From positions 1-64,000 of the forward strand of contig CAUEHQ010000005.1 in the NCBI GenBank assembly GCA_958510825.1: a stretch of 64,000 bases of DNA. The letters run 5' to 3'. Origin of the DNA: Brachypterus glaber. Taxonomy: Eukaryota > Arthropoda > Insecta > Coleoptera > Kateretidae. The number at the start of each line of letters is the position of its first letter. The stretch's first letter is position 1. Positions 34,029 through 44,027 of this stretch are shown here, in pieces. A program made the translations under genes and the position numbers. Under the pieces are notes generated by a model that saw nothing but the letters and a program-made list of their open reading frames with translations, made no database searches and had not been told where the DNA came from.

Positions 34029-35354
34029 ATGTCGGTTACACCAGGCCAAAAGGATATGTTTTCGTGTTGCCAAAAAAAATTTACGCACTACACTTGTATA
34101 AATTGTAACAATGCTTTTCACAAGTGTTGTATACCAAAAGTAAGGAACAAAATAAGGTTTGTAAAGGGAAATCAAATTATGTGTTGTGAACCAGAACCCC
34201 TCGATATCGAAACTAGTTCTATTCTCGAACAAACCTTACTTGAACAGACAATTAACGATTTCGCAGAAGATAGTGCATTAAAATCAAAACATATAAAAAA
34301 ATTAGAAGCCAATTACGAACATTTACTCCAAGAAGCTTCTGCTAGAGAAGATGAACTGTTATTGAAAATGGAACAACAAAATAAGCAGATTATCAATTTG
34401 CACAAAATGTTAGAAAAAAGTAATAAAGTAGCAAAATCTGTCGTTTCTACTAAATCAGACGTCGAAATTTCAAATGAGATTTCAAAAAATATTATTTGTG
34501 TAAAATGCCCAGCTCTTAAGGTAGAATTAAGTAATAATATTTCGGAAATAACAAGGTTAAGTGAGCTTAACCAAAATATCATAGTCAAAATGGACGAGCT
34601 TGCCAAGCAGCAGGAAGAGGCAACAACGGTTTTAAATATGTTGTCAAATATTGTTGAAGATTCATTCCCAAAAAACAAAATTAAAATATTGAGTAACGTG
34701 ACTATTGTTAAAAGTTCAACACGTAACCCTCAACCTGACTATTCCAGTTCTTCAGTATCAAGGGAACACAAGGTCCTAATATTAGGTGATGAATCTGCCC
34801 GTGACATAAACAATAAAATTATGAACAATTTTTACCATAGTTCTATTAGTTTACAATCAATAATAAAGCCGGGAGCGATGTTATGTGACATTTTAAAAGA
34901 CATAAATTTACATATTAAGGATTTTTCATTAAATGACTGTATAATAATTTTAGGTGGTATTAATGACATTAAAAATAAAAAATATCCACTTTTCAAAAAT
35001 ATTATCAGTTCATTAAGAGCATGTACTAATACCAATATTGTTATGTTTTCACTGTCAATGGTTAACGCCTATAGAAGTAATATTTTAAAGTTTAATTCTG
35101 CTCTTGAAGATGTTATGTTTCGTTTAAATGACATTCGAGCTGATGGAGGTAAGACTCTTTTTGCGGAAGCAAATGGTAAGTGCTCAAATTTATCAAAATA
35201 TAACATTGCCAGGAACATATCAAGGATTCTGTCAAACATTTTTAATATAAATTTTAATGCTAAAATTGAAAATCATAAAACGTCGTCTAAACTCTTTATA
35301 CCCAAGACTAATTTTTTTTACAAAATTCAGACAATAACCTCAACTTGCAGGTAA
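34029..35354 (+). CDS. CR1-like LINE ORF1 (zinc finger, coiled coil, SGNH-like esterase domain)
   Basis: ATG start; 441 residues, no breaks. A Cys/His cluster at residues 13-53 (CC..YTCINCNNAFHKCC..CC) resembles the PHD-like finger of CR1-clade ORF1 proteins. Residues about 75-205 are Glu/Lys/Leu-rich and likely coiled coil. Residues about 248-400 look like the SGNH/esterase-type domain of CR1 ORF1s. Block I reads LGDESARD (253-260), with Glu between the Asp and the Ser, and block III reads GGIND (309-313). No convincing C-terminal DxxH block was seen, so hydrolase activity is doubtful. The protein should bind the element RNA as a ribonucleoprotein. It ends 43 nt into the region where the ORF2 frame is open, in the -1 frame. 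Confidence 0.88.
   Translation: MSVTPGQKDMFSCCQKKFTHYTCINCNNAFHKCCIPKVRNKIRFVKGNQIMCCEPEPLDIETSSILEQTLLEQTINDFAEDSALKSKHIKKLEANYEHLLQEASAREDELLLKMEQQNKQIINLHKMLEKSNKVAKSVVSTKSDVEISNEISKNIICVKCPALKVELSNNISEITRLSELNQNIIVKMDELAKQQEEATTVLNMLSNIVEDSFPKNKIKILSNVTIVKSSTRNPQPDYSSSSVSREHKVLILGDESARDINNKIMNNFYHSSISLQSIIKPGAMLCDILKDINLHIKDFSLNDCIIILGGINDIKNKKYPLFKNIISSLRACTNTNIVMFSLSMVNAYRSNILKFNSALEDVMFRLNDIRADGGKTLFAEANGKCSNLSKYNIARNISRILSNIFNINFNAKIENHKTSSKLFIPKTNFFYKIQTITSTCR
35312..35354 (+). promoter_or_regulatory. Candidate -1 frameshift signal joining ORF1 to ORF2
   Basis: A T8 run (35312-35319) provides the slippery heptamer T TTT TTT in the ORF1 frame. The ORF2 frame opens only after a TAA at 35309-35311, so the run sits exactly at the start of the 43-nt overlap. 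A -1 slip leads directly into TTA-CAA and on into the endonuclease. The ORF2 frame has no ATG until 35642, which is inside the endonuclease after its catalytic Asn and Glu. No strong downstream stem or pseudoknot was evident by eye. Confidence 0.5.
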
Positions 35355-38224
35355 TAACTCCAAAACTATTAGTTTTTCATGCTAATGTGCAGGGTATTAT
35401 TAATAATTTAGTATTGTTAGAATCTTTTTTGTTGCAAAATAATATTGATATTTTATGTATTACAGAGCACTGGGTACATGATAGTAATGTTCTTAGCTTA
35501 AATGTACCCAATTTTAAACTTATTTCGAATTTTTCAAGAATCAATCATATACGAGGTGGATCTTTAATTCTAGTCAAAGATTGTGCACTACACACAGATG
35601 CGGCGGTTGATGTTTTGTTTATAAAGAGTCTTTCTGTAGAGATGCATATAGAGATTTGTGGATTTTTATTTAAAAGCTATGATACGTTTTTCATAATTAC
35701 AGTTTATAGGCCACCAGATGGTGATATCGATTTGTTTTTTACTCAATTGTCTCTGGCTTTAAATTATGCTGTCTTAAAGTCTAAAAATGTTATATTATGT
35801 GGAGATATTAATATAGATTATACTAAAAATTGCAATGATACCAAACTTCTTCTTGACCTTTTTAATAGTTTTCAATTAAACTTATCATCCAATGAGTTTA
35901 CGAGAATTTTTACAGATATAAATGGACATACTAGCAAATCATGTATTGATTATATGGCCTGGTCAGCGTCACCTCATAAAATTAATTGCAAACTGGTTAA
36001 CCCTAACATAGCTGATCACTTTGGGCATTTGTTGGATATACGTTTAAAAGTTCAAAATAAAAATATTTTAAATGATAAAGCTTGTTATAAAAAAAGATTA
36101 ATTAATGCAAATAGTTTGAGTAATTTTAAAGCCAATGTTTCAAACATTGATTGGTGTAAGTTATCCTCTTCTAGTGTAAATTTTGGATTTAAATATTTAC
36201 TAGATAATATCATGTCCAGTTTTAATAATTGTTGTCCTTTGAAACAAGTAAAAAATAAATCTTGTGTAAATAAAAGTTGGCTTACCCAAGAAATTATTAA
36301 TGAAAGTAAAGAATTAAAAAAATTGTGTTGGTCAGTATCTGCTTTTAGTTCAGTATTTCTAAAAATTAAGTACAATATTAGAAAAAATAAACATAGACAA
36401 AATATTCGTTTAGCTAAGATAAGGTTTAATGACAATAAAATTATTAACTCAAATAATAAAGTAAGGGAAACTTGGAAAATAGTAAATGAAAATCTTGGAA
36501 GGGAACCAAATAAACAAACCATTAAACTTAAAGTTAATAATGTATTGGAAAGTGATGATCAGGTTATTGCTAATTTGTTTGCGGACTTTTTTGCAACTTC
36601 AGTACCTAAGCAAATGAAAACTCACTTTGGCAGTAATAATCCTCAACCTTGTACACATGGTAGCTATAACACAACTTTTGATTTTAATTCCAATCCAATA
36701 ACTGAAGCAGAAGCATACGCGGCTTTTATTAGTTTAAAAAGTAAAAACTCCTATGGTATGGATGGTCTCTCAGTTTCAACTCTAAGCCATATTTTTAAGA
36801 ATATTGTAGGTCCTTTTGTAAGACTTTCAAACCAATCTCTTAGTCAAGGTATTTTTCCAGATGTTTTTAAGTCAGCATTGGTGGTACCCCTACACAAAAA
36901 GGGTAACAAGGACGATATTAATAATTATAGACAAATTTCTTTATTATCAACCTTGTCAAAGGTACTGGAAAAAATAGTTTTTGATAGAATTTTCAGTTAC
37001 TTGAATAAAAATAATATACTCTCAAATGCCCAACATGGTTTTCGTCCAGGCAAATCAACTGAAACTGCCACATTTGATTTTTTAAGTTATGTTTTTTCGA
37101 AACTAGATACGGGTCATTATGTTATTTCTTTGTTATTTGATCTTACTAAAGCTTTCGACACGGTTGAACCAGAGTTTCTGATTACTAAAATGAGGGAAAT
37201 GGGATTCCCCATCAACATTTTAAATTGGATAAAGTCATACATGGAAGCTAGGTCTATTATTGTATCTGTAGGAAATTCAAAGTCTAATCCACATAATATA
37301 TACACAGGGGTACCTCAAGGATCGATTTTAGGACCCCTTTTATTTCTTTTGTTCATAAATGATCTTAATCTTTTTATAACTTATGGTATACTAATTTTAT
37401 TTGCTGATGACACAAATATAATTTTATCTTCAAAAGACATTAATGAATTAAAATGCTTAATAGAATATGTTATAAATGAGTTTACTGCCTGGTGTCTTAT
37501 AAACAAGTTAATTCTTAACACTAGTAAAACAATGGCAATTAATTTTTTTAATAAAAAACAACTGCCGAATAATTTTCAATTACCAGGAGGTTTAAAGTTT
37601 GAATCGACTGTTAAGTTTTTAGGCACCCACATAGATCAAACCTTAAGCTGGGAGCCGCATATTAATTCTGTATGCAAGAAACTGAATCGATCATATTTTG
37701 CCATTCTGCAGGTCAAAAACTCTTTAAATATATACGGTATTTTGAATGTTTATTATGCATTAGCATATTCACATATAAATTATAATATTTTAGCTTGGGG
37801 TTCTTCAGTAAATATAACAAGAGTTTTTGTTTTGCAGAAGAGGCTCATAAGATTGATTTTTAATTTAAGTTATAGAGAGACTTGCAGGGAGACTTTTAAA
37901 TCAAACAATATGTTAACCGTTCCTAGCGTATATATTTTAAAATGTTTAATTTTTGTTAAATCAAACTTTTCCTTGTTTTTTATTAATTCAAGATTTCATA
38001 GTTATGAAACTCGTAGTAAAAATGATATTATCGTACCTAGTCACACAACTGCAAAGTTTGAAAAGTCCCCTCATTATAATTGTTTGTCTTTATATAACGC
38101 TCTACCGCTAAATATTAAAAATATCAAAAGTATTAATCTTTTTAAAAAAAGAGTAAAAAACATTTTAGTTAGAGGATGTTTTTATACTCTGGACGAATAT
38201 TACTCATATAATTTTAATTTGTAA
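35312..38224 (+). CDS. CR1-like LINE ORF2 (APE endonuclease + reverse transcriptase), intact
   Basis: Numbered from the TTG at 35345 the frame has 959 codons. APE-type endonuclease residues are all present: Asn14 (HANVQG), Glu41 (TEHW), Tyr121 (TVYRPP), Asp154/Asn156 (CGDIN), Asp202 (CIDYM) and Asp224-His225. RT blocks follow: NYRQISLLS, QHGFRPGKST, FDLTKAFDTVEPEFL, TGVPQGSILGPLLFLLFIND, catalytic FADD (686-689), and a KFLGTHID thumb. The C-terminus shows YALAYSHINYNILAWGSS and YNALPLNIKN, typical of CR1/Jockey-group elements. There are no stops or frameshifts, so the copy could be active. There is no usable ATG near the start; expression probably depends on the T8 overlap. Antisense in SPRYD7 intron 2. 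Confidence 0.92.
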   Translation, partial: FFLQNSDNNLNLQVITPKLLVFHANVQGIINNLVLLESFLLQNNIDILCITEHWVHDSNVLSLNVPNFKLISNFSRINHIRGGSLILVKDCALHTDAAVDVLFIKSLSVEMHIEICGFLFKSYDTFFIITVYRPPDGDIDLFFTQLSLALNYAVLKSKNVILCGDINIDYTKNCNDTKLLLDLFNSFQLNLSSNEFTRIFTDINGHTSKSCIDYMAWSASPHKINCKLVNPNIADHFGHLLDIRLKVQNKNILNDKACYKKRLINANSLSNFKANVSNIDWCKLSSSSVNFGFKYLLDNIMSSFNNCCPLKQVKNKSCVNKSWLTQEIINESKELKKLCWSVSAFSSVFLKIKYNIRKNKHRQNIRLAKIRFNDNKIINSNNKVRETWKIVNENLGREPNKQTIKLKVNNVLESDDQVIANLFADFFATSVPKQMKTHFGSNNPQPCTHGSYNTTFDFNSNPITEAEAYAAFISLKSKNSYGMDGLSVSTLSHIFKNIVGPFVRLSNQSLSQGIFPDVFKSALVVPLHKKGNKDDINNYRQISLLSTLSKVLEKIVFDRIFSYLNKNNILSNAQHGFRPGKSTETATFDFLSYVFSKLDTGHYVISLLFDLTKAFDTVEPEFLITKMREMGFPINILNWIKSYMEARSIIVSVGNSKSNPHNIYTGVPQGSILGPLLFLLFINDLNLFITYGILILFADDTNIILSSKDINELKCLIEYVINEFTAWCLINKLILNTSKTMAINFFNKKQLPNNFQLPGGLKFESTVKFLGTHIDQTLSWEPHINSVCKKLNRSYFAILQVKNSLNIYGILNVYYALAYSHINYNILAWGSSVNITRVFVLQKRLIRLIFNLSYRETCRETFKSNNMLTVPSVYILKCLIFVKSNFSLFFINSRFHSYETRSKNDIIVPSHTTAKFEKSPHYNCLSLYNALPLNIKNIKSINLFKKRVKNILVRGCFYTLDEYYSYNFNL

Positions 38225-38586
38225 TCTCGCTGTTTTTTATTATTGTTTTTATTTATTTATATTTTTGTATAGTATTTATTTATTTCTATTTCTTGTTTGT
38301 TGCAACATATTTTGTATTTATACTGGCTTGGTGTGTGTGAAGTGGCGTACACATATATATTTTTTTTTTTTTTTTTTTGTATTTTTTTTTTTTTCTCAGC
38401 CTCGGCTGTTTTTTTTTTTTTTTTTTCATATATATTTTTTTCTTTTTTAAAACATCGAGAAATCCCCCTTTATATACACCGGCAAGTAGACGTACAAATG
38501 CAAATATAAATTTTATATGACGAGCCATATGTACTTATTGTATCCAAAATGGTTAATAAACTATCTTTATCTTTTATCTTTATCTA
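38225..38586 (+). other. CR1-like element 3' UTR and TTTATC tail
   Basis: Contains two long T tracts (about 38359-38420), an AATAAA (38555-38560) and a short terminal reiteration of CTTTATC (38561-38586). CR1-type elements end in such short tandem repeats instead of poly(A). Open frames over the T tracts are artefacts. Confidence 0.8.
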
Positions 38587-38599
38587 ACAGTATTTAGAA

Positions 38600-39370
38600 T
38601 ATTCCTATGGACCTGAAATTTTATATTTGAAAGTTTTTTTGGTATCTTTTACACATATTATAATTTTAACCCTGTCGCATAAAAATGATAGTTTACGGCG
38701 GATCCCCTCAAACACCCCAAAAATAGGCTTTAAAATATTCCGATCGATTTAAAATTCGACATTTAGAGTTTTTCAAGTGTCTTCAATATGTTGTATAATT
38801 TTATATATCTCGCATAAAAAATAAGGGTGGTTTACTTGACGCGGATTGCCTCGGACACCCAATACACATGTGTAGACAGGCTTTAAAATATGCCAACCAA
38901 TCTGAAATTTGATAGTTTTTTTAGTATCTCCGACACAAATAGGGGTAGTTTACGGAAACCGGCGGATCCCTTCACACACCCCAAAAACAAGCTAAAATAA
39001 TCCGATCGAATTTTAAATCCATCGGAATATTTTAGTTTTTTAGTTACCTTCAACACATAGTAAAATTTTAACTCCATCGCATCAAAAATAAGGGTGTTGT
39101 ACTTAAAGCCGAAACCGGCGTATACCCTCGGACACCCCAAAAACAAGCTAAAATAATCGGATTGATCTGAAACTTGATATTTAAAAGTTTTTTGGGTTTC
39201 TCCAACACATAGTATATTTTCAACCTCCCGCATTAAAAATATGGGTAGTTTACCTATAGCGGAAACCGGCGGATCCTCTCTGATACCCCAAAAATGGGCT
39301 TTAAAATTTTCCGATCGATCTGAAATTTGTTATTTGGTTGTTTTTTGAATGTCTCCAACACAACACAATT
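38600..39370. repeat. Satellite-like tandem array, about 150-bp unit, five copies
   Basis: Each unit carries GTTTAC..ACCGGCGGATCC..TC, then ACACCCCAAAAA, GGCTTTAAAATATTCCGATCGATCT and a CTCCAACACATAGTA block. CGGATCC-type anchors lie near 38698, 38841, 38960, 39117 and 39268, so spacing ranges from 119 to 157 bp. The minus-strand frame 39233-38883 reads through two units and is not a gene. Confidence 0.85.
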
Positions 39371-39589
39371 TTATTACTGTATACATTTTGGTTTCCATTT
39401 AAAGATAAATTTTATTGAAAATGTGCATTTCTAAACACTTGCAGGATTTCCAAATTTAAAGACAAGATGGAGAGTTTCTTACCTCCTTGAAAATAAAAAT
39501 TTAAATTAAAAAAAAAACTCACTTAAACCACCATACTTCTCAGTCCTACAAATATTAATTTTAAATAAAACGGTTTATTTTTCTGCAAC

Positions 39590-39790
39590 GGTCCCGGAAT
39601 AGTTACCGGACTCTCGAAATCTTATGTGAATACTTAAAAGAGTCCCGAAATCTTTACGAACTCCCGGAATCTCTCACGTAATCTTAATGAAAACCTTGAA
39701 AGAGTCCCGAAATCTTTACGGACTCCCGAAATCTTGATGAAATCCTTGAAAGATTCCCGACGTCTTATCAATCCGGAATCTCTTGTACAC
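39590..39790. repeat. Degenerate minisatellite, second array
   Basis: Repeats of the type GAGTCCCGAAATCTTTACG and ACTCCCGGAATCTC with 20-40 bp spacing, related to 32940-33120. An intact LINE and the 150-bp satellite lie between the two arrays. Confidence 0.75.
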
Positions 39791-39874
39791 GATTTTACCG
39801 GGAAAGAAACCCCGCGGGAAGGGTCAAGAGGGGGCTAAGCTCACCTGGCCTTGGTTTGAGCTACCCCGGCAGTT

Positions 39875-40416
39875 TGGCAGACTAACATCTCTACTCTAAA
39901 TTTCTCTACTCCCTAACATCCCTACTCCATAACATCCCAACTCCATAACAACTCTACTCTGTAACATCCCTACTCCATAACATCTCTACTCCGTAACAAC
40001 TCTACTCCACACTATATGCACTTTATTACCCACTTTATAATAAATGAGCGGTTTGCAGAACAAAGAAGCTTCTTCTTCTAGATTATTTAATTTTTTTCCT
40101 AAAAAACGTTTATCTTTAAATTTTAATCTAGAACAATCATAAACAAAATTCACATTTTCCGCGTACTCTTAACATGCACTAATAAGTAAGTAATTAATAA
40201 ACTAAATTCATATTTGACAGTGACTTAGCATGACATATATTTTTTTGAGTTAAGACAAGTGGCTAATCGAGTGCATATAGTGCGGAGTAGAGTTGTTACG
40301 GAGTAGAGATGTTATGGAGTAGGGATGTTACAGAGTAGAGTTGTTATGGAGTAGGGATGTTATGGAGTAGGGATGTTAGGGAGTAGAGAAATTTAGAGTT
40401 GAGATGTTAGTCTGCC
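39875..40416. mobile_element. Palindromic element with minisatellite arms
   Basis: Arms 39875-40022 and 40270-40416 are inverted copies. Both are built of an about 20-bp unit, CTAACATCCCTACTCCATAA, with variants ACAACTCTACTC and ACATCTCTACTC. Termini are GGCAGACTAACATCTC and its inverse GATGTTAGTCTGCC. The 247-bp centre has no coding capacity. The variant order appears mirrored in the two arms, so the whole structure was copied as an inverted repeat. Confidence 0.85.
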
Positions 40417-40694
40417 GGCAGTTTTACTAAGACTCCCCTAGCATTTTCATTAAGCCACCCTATTCAATGGAATTGAATTGAATTTTGCTGATTTTAGAAA
40501 ATTTTAAACCATGAAATTATACTTCTCTTTAACCCAAAAACACTTAGTAATACCAAGTGGTATTAACTAATTTCATACACAAAATAAAATATAAATTATA
40601 AAAAAATTGGGTGCTAATGGGTAAACCAAAAATTACACAGAAATTATCCCGGAAATAAACCAGTTAGGGGCTGCCCATATATTACGTAACGCAA

Positions 40695-40918
40695 TTTTTA
40701 GAAATTTCGAAATATCGCGAAAATATTTCCGCGAAAAAATTACCGCGAAATGTTTTTTTTCGCGCAAAGGATTAACAGCGATGAACATTTAATGCGAAAA
40801 AATATTAAAGCGAAAGAAAAATAACTATAACAGCGCAAAGTTTTAATAGCGAAATGTAAAAACCCGATAAAAATATATAGCGAAAGTAACAGCCGCGAAA
40901 ATATTTAACGCGCAAAGC
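40695..40918. repeat. CGCGAAAA-rich minisatellite, left arm
   Basis: Loose repeats such as ATCGCGAAAATATTTCCGCG, TTACCGCGAAATG and CAGCGCAAAG. The inverted counterpart is at 48050-48292 (TTTTCGCGGTAA type). Together they bracket 40.9-48.0 kb as an inverted pair. Confidence 0.7.
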
Positions 40919-40919
40919 A

Positions 40920-42647
40920 AACCTCCACGGGATTTTTTTCAAAAAACCTCCGTTTTGAAAAATTTTTAATTTTTTTCAAATTTTTTAAAATTCTCGAAAA
41001 TGTGACATTGACGTGCAATAAGTCAAAAACTATTTAACCTAGAGAACTGTGGGTTTCGTCATTAAAAAACTAATATTTTTTTCTATCAAATGTTATCAAA
41101 TCAGTTTTGACATTTTTTTTTTGTTTTTCAAGATGGTGGCGAAAATTTTTGCGGCAATTTTTCTCAAAAACTCAATTTTTTATTTTTTTGAATTTTTTAG
41201 AATCAACTACTAATTATGTTTACTTTTAATTTAAAAAAATCAAAAAATAGCACATTTTTGTTATTTTTTTACTAGAACAAATAATAATGGCCAAAAAATA
41301 TAATTTTACCAACTTTTTCGAACTTTATCCGCAGTAGGCGTGGAAAAATTCTCGTTCTCTAGTTAAAACTACTGTCTACATGTCCTATTTTATGCCCATT
41401 TCATGATAATAGATTTATAAGGTATACCATAATATTGTATAAGAATATAATATTGTTATGATATCCGCGCCGATCCAGGTAGGGCTGACGACATGGGTCA
41501 CGGATTTGTCTGATTATTTTTTTGTGTGTAGCTCATCGATGTCTAAGAAAAATCACCACGGGATTTTATTTAAAAACTTCCCGTTTCGAAAATATGATTT
41601 TTTTAATTTTTCATAAATTTTTTAAATTTTGTCAAAAATTTGACATTGACGTACAATAACTCAAAAACTATTTAACCTAGAGAATTTAGGTTTCCACCAA
41701 TAAAAAGATTATATTTTTTTCTATTAAATCGCCTTAATTTAGTTTCGATACGTTTTTATTTTTTTAAGATGGCGCCAAAAAAAATGGCGTTAAATTTTTT
41801 TGCCGCTATCTTGAAAAAACAAAAAACCATCGAAACTAAATTAAGGCTATTTATTAGAAAAAATATGACTTTTTTAATGGTGAAACCCGCAATTCTCTAG
41901 GTTAAATAGTTTTTGAGTTATTACACGCCAAAGTCAAATTTTTAACAAAATTTTAAAAAAATAAGAAAAATTTAAAAAGTCATATTTTCGAAACGGGAAG
42001 TTTTTAAATAAAATCCCGTGGTGATTTTTCTTAGACATCGATGAGCTACACACAAAAAAATAATCAGACAAAAACCCATGTCGTCAGCCCTACCTGGATC
42101 GGCGCGGATATCATAACAATATAATATATTGTTATAAAATATTATTGTATAACTTACAAATCTATTATCATGAAACAGGCATAAAATAGAAAATGCAGGC
42201 AGCAGTTTTAACCAGAAAACGAGATTTTTTCCACGCCTACTGCGAATAAAGTTCGAAAAAGTTGGTAAAATTATGTTTTTTGGCCATATTATTTGTTCTA
42301 GCAAAAAAGTAACAAAAAAGTGCAATTTTTTATTTTTTTTAATCAAAAGTACACATAATTAGTAGTTGATCCTGAAAATTTCAAAAAAATGGAGTTTTTG
42401 AGAAAAATGGACTTAAAATTTTTCGCCGCCATCTTGAAAAAACAAAAAACTGTCAAAACTAATTTGATAAAATTTGATAAAAAAATATGTTTTTTTTAAT
42501 GGCGATAACTGCAATTCTCTAGGTTAAATAGTTTTTGAGTTATTGCACGTCAATGTCACATTTTCGGGAATTTAAAAAAAATTGAAAAAAAAATAAAAAA
42601 TCATATTTTCGAAACTGGGGGTTTTTGAAAAAAATCTCGTGGAGGTT
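40920..42647. mobile_element. Foldback element, about 1.7 kb, with nested palindrome
   Basis: Outer arms AACCTCCACGGGATTTTTTT (40919) and the inverse ending CTCGTGGAGGTT (42647) pair. Inner arms pair 41200-41600 with 41975-42370, sharing ATATCCGCGCCGATCCAGG and TAGCTCATCGATGTCTAAG blocks. The centre near 41790 is itself symmetrical around AAGATGGCGCC-type sequence. A further copy of the arm resumes at 42648 and is split by the LINE at 42681, continuing at 43601. The minus frame 42346-41972 is a shadow of the repeat. Confidence 0.8.
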
Positions 42648-42680
42648 TTTATCTAACATCGGTGGGCTACACATAAAGAA

Positions 42681-43600
42681 AATGGTGTGCGTCAGGGTAG
42701 CCTTCTTTCACCTGATGTATTTAATGCCTACATCGACAGTCTTCACCTTCGTCTAAAACTCTCCGGTTTGGGTGCTATATCAATGGAGTGCTAATAACTG
42801 CCTTAGCTATGCGGATGATTTGGTTCTGCTGTGCCCTTCCCTTGAGGGACTGTATAAACTCATTAGGATATGTGAAGATTTCGCTTTAGAGCACCACCTT
42901 GTATATAATGTCAACAAAACCTGTGCCATGGTGTTCAGACCTTCGAATTATAAAGACTTAGTGGTGCCCCCGATCAAACTTAACGGTAGTCTTATAAGTA
43001 TAGTGTCGCAATTCAAATACTTAGGGCATATCCTAACCTGTGATCTCTCCGATAATCTCGACATTCAGAGACAGTACAAAGCCCTCTGCGTCCGTGCTAA
43101 TATGTTAACCCGTCGTTTCTCCAAGTGTAACTCTGACATTAAAAAACTGTTATTTTAAACATATTGCTCAGGGATCTACATGTCCGAACTTTGGTGTAAT
43201 TATACACTGGGATGGTGGAATAAACTGCGCGTGTGCTATAATAATGCGTTTAGACTCTTAAATAACATACCGAGATTTTCTAGTGCTAGTGAAATGTTTG
43301 CTACGGCTCGTGTTAATGACTTCCTAGCTATTCGTAGATTTCGGGCTTTTGGGTTCCGCGATCGGCTGTATAAATCTTCCAACCTCTTTATTGTGGCTCT
43401 GCTAAGGAGTGACATTCTATGGCGTTCCAATCTATGGCATACCTGGAGTAAAGTTTTAATGGGTGGACGGTAGCTCTTTTGAACTTTTGTATATTGGCTA
43501 ATTATTAATTTTCTTGTAGATATTTTGTATGTTTTGTATTTTTTGTATATGGCCCTCTGGGCTGGAATAAAAGGATTATTATTATTATTATTATTATTAT
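42681..43600 (+). pseudogene. 5'-truncated CR1/L2-like LINE (RT C-terminus and 3' end)
   Basis: Starts abruptly inside RT at NGVRQGSLLSPDVFNAYIDS. After a frameshift near 42765 it continues SYADDLVLLCPSLEGLYK through KYLGHILTCDLSDN to the C-terminal ARVNDFLAIRRFRAFG. One nonsense change (TAA at 43156-43158) replaces a Gln codon of the longer copy at 54.8-58.9 kb; otherwise few differences were noticed. The 3' end is the same GGAATAAAAGG(ATT)n tail (43575-43600). It is inserted in a foldback arm: the flanks CTACACATAAA and AAAAAAATAATTAG rejoin the uninterrupted arm seen at about 42045. Confidence 0.9.
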
Positions 43601-44027
43601 AAAAAAATAATTAGCCAAATCCGTGACCCAAGCCCTCAGTCCTGCGGATATCATCTACTTTTTTGTTAGCTATAGCAACTTAAAAAATATAAATATAACT
43701 AAATTGTTTGGTTTGGTTTTTAAAAAAATATGTAAATTAAATTATTATTCTATTACTAATAAATATAATATAATATAATAATAATAAACGTCATTTATTG
43801 TACTACTAACAGTCTTACAAATGGCCATCGACCAAAGTCCTTCAGCCTGTGTTTACATTTAATGTAAAATTAAGTATATAATGAATATAAAGTATATAAA
43901 AAAAACAAAGGTATATATGTGTAAAAAAAAACTTAACAAGTTTAGGTTCCTATACATAGGTTAAAATTAAATTTTAATTAATTAAAAATAAATAGTTTTA
44001 ATGAGGTATCTGGGTATTTAGTCTTGT
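43601..44027. other. Foldback remnant and Jockey-element 3' UTR
   Basis: 43601-43670 resumes the interrupted foldback arm (AAATCCGTGACCC..GCGGATATCAT). 43790-44027 is the minus-strand element's 3' UTR, ending in GACTTTGGTCGATGGCCAT and an AATAAA-type sequence before ATT-rich bases. A TATAATATAATATAATA tract at about 43765-43782 mirrors the tract at its 5' end, a likely target duplication. Confidence 0.65.

Noticed and set aside
38265..38528. Phe-rich and Lys-rich ORFs
   Set aside because: They are translations of the T tracts in the LINE 3' UTR.
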